From NCBI GenBank assembly GCA_026724425.1, contig JAIUCV010000003.1:60069088-60133087 (forward strand): DNA of 64,000 nucleotides, read 5' to 3'. Of the stretch, positions 63,726 to 64,000 are shown in pieces; the stretch's first letter is position 1; each line of letters begins with the position of its first letter. Source of the stretch: Erythrophleum ivorense (Eukaryota > Streptophyta > Magnoliopsida > Fabales > Fabaceae). Below the pieces are notes generated by a model that saw only the letters and a list, made by a program, of their open reading frames with translations, did not search any database and was not told where the DNA came from. The translations under genes were made by a program, and so were the position numbers.

Positions 63726-64000
63726 TATTGAGTATAATTTAAAAAACTACAGAAAATCTAGGATTGACAAAAACTAGACAATTGGTTTAAATACCAATTG
63801 ATTAGTGCAATTTAAAAAGAAGGAACATAAAGTTAATCTCTAAAATACATCGATCGACTGGTTTGAACCAAATTCCAATCAATTAGTTCGATGCAGAAAG
63901 ATTCTTGGAACACTCCAGTTGACTTGACAGAAACAAAAATATAAAAAACTAGATTCTTTTTGATAGATTTGATACCTATTGGTGTGAGTAGTCAATTCTA
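63726..64000 (+). repeat. Dispersed repeat, LTR-like, right copy (runs off window)
   Basis: It starts TATTGAGTATAATTT and aligns with 54552-54890. It follows a purine-rich tract and lies downstream of copia RNase H, as expected for a 3' LTR. Its end is outside the window. Confidence 0.55.

Overview
The window is nuclear DNA of a flowering plant, most likely a eudicot. It has spliced protein genes with plant-type orthologues, AT-rich intergenic DNA, long transposon-filled introns, plant L1-type LINEs, and Ty1/copia and Ty3/gypsy retroelements with plant initiator-tRNA-Met primer sites. The species cannot be named from the sequence. No bacterial-type genes, CRISPR arrays or convincing RNA genes were seen.

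Four host genes are supported. (1) An alkaline phytoceramidase-type gene lies on the minus strand (coding exons 1972-3853, with a candidate last exon at 1-99 running off the left edge). (2) A complete 20-exon importin beta of the IMB4/importin-4 family lies on the plus strand (10934-19462, 1048 aa); two of its introns have U12-type signals. (3) A complete 14-exon membralin gene lies on the plus strand (28201-44352, 673 aa); its first two introns are inflated to about 2.1 and 7.2 kb by retroelements. (4) A complete 3-exon gene for a DnaJ C-terminal-domain protein with no J domain lies on the minus strand (46110-48349, 362 aa), convergent with membralin. They act in sphingolipid metabolism, nuclear import, ER membrane biology and chaperone substrate binding. 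Nothing suggests they work as a cluster.

The rest is mostly mobile DNA. 0.4-5 kb holds foldback/MITE elements. 6.8-7.5 kb resembles the leader of a gypsy element. A 5'-truncated LINE with a 22-bp target duplication sits in importin intron 4. 21.4-25.3 kb is a decayed L1-type LINE on the minus strand, invaded by an LTR-like insertion that contains a TRIM-like element. Membralin intron 1 carries a LINE-tail/gypsy-RT junction. Membralin intron 2 carries a copia element with matching 5-bp target duplications and no integrase (30743-34896), followed by an LTR-flanked element without recognisable pol (34928-37064) and a hairpin repeat. Degenerate Athila-like gag lies at 48.7-50.3 kb. From 54.5 kb to the right edge is a nest: direct repeats 9.2 kb apart, copia RNase H remnants, and a 5.28-kb apparent solo LTR of Tat/Ogre type (57412-62693) flanked by ATATA duplications, with extreme strand asymmetry.

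No new multi-gene system was found. The observations most worth checking are the two U12-type introns in the importin gene, the very long solo LTR, the J-less DnaJ protein, the nested retroelements inside membralin introns, and the uncertain 3' end of the ceramidase gene.
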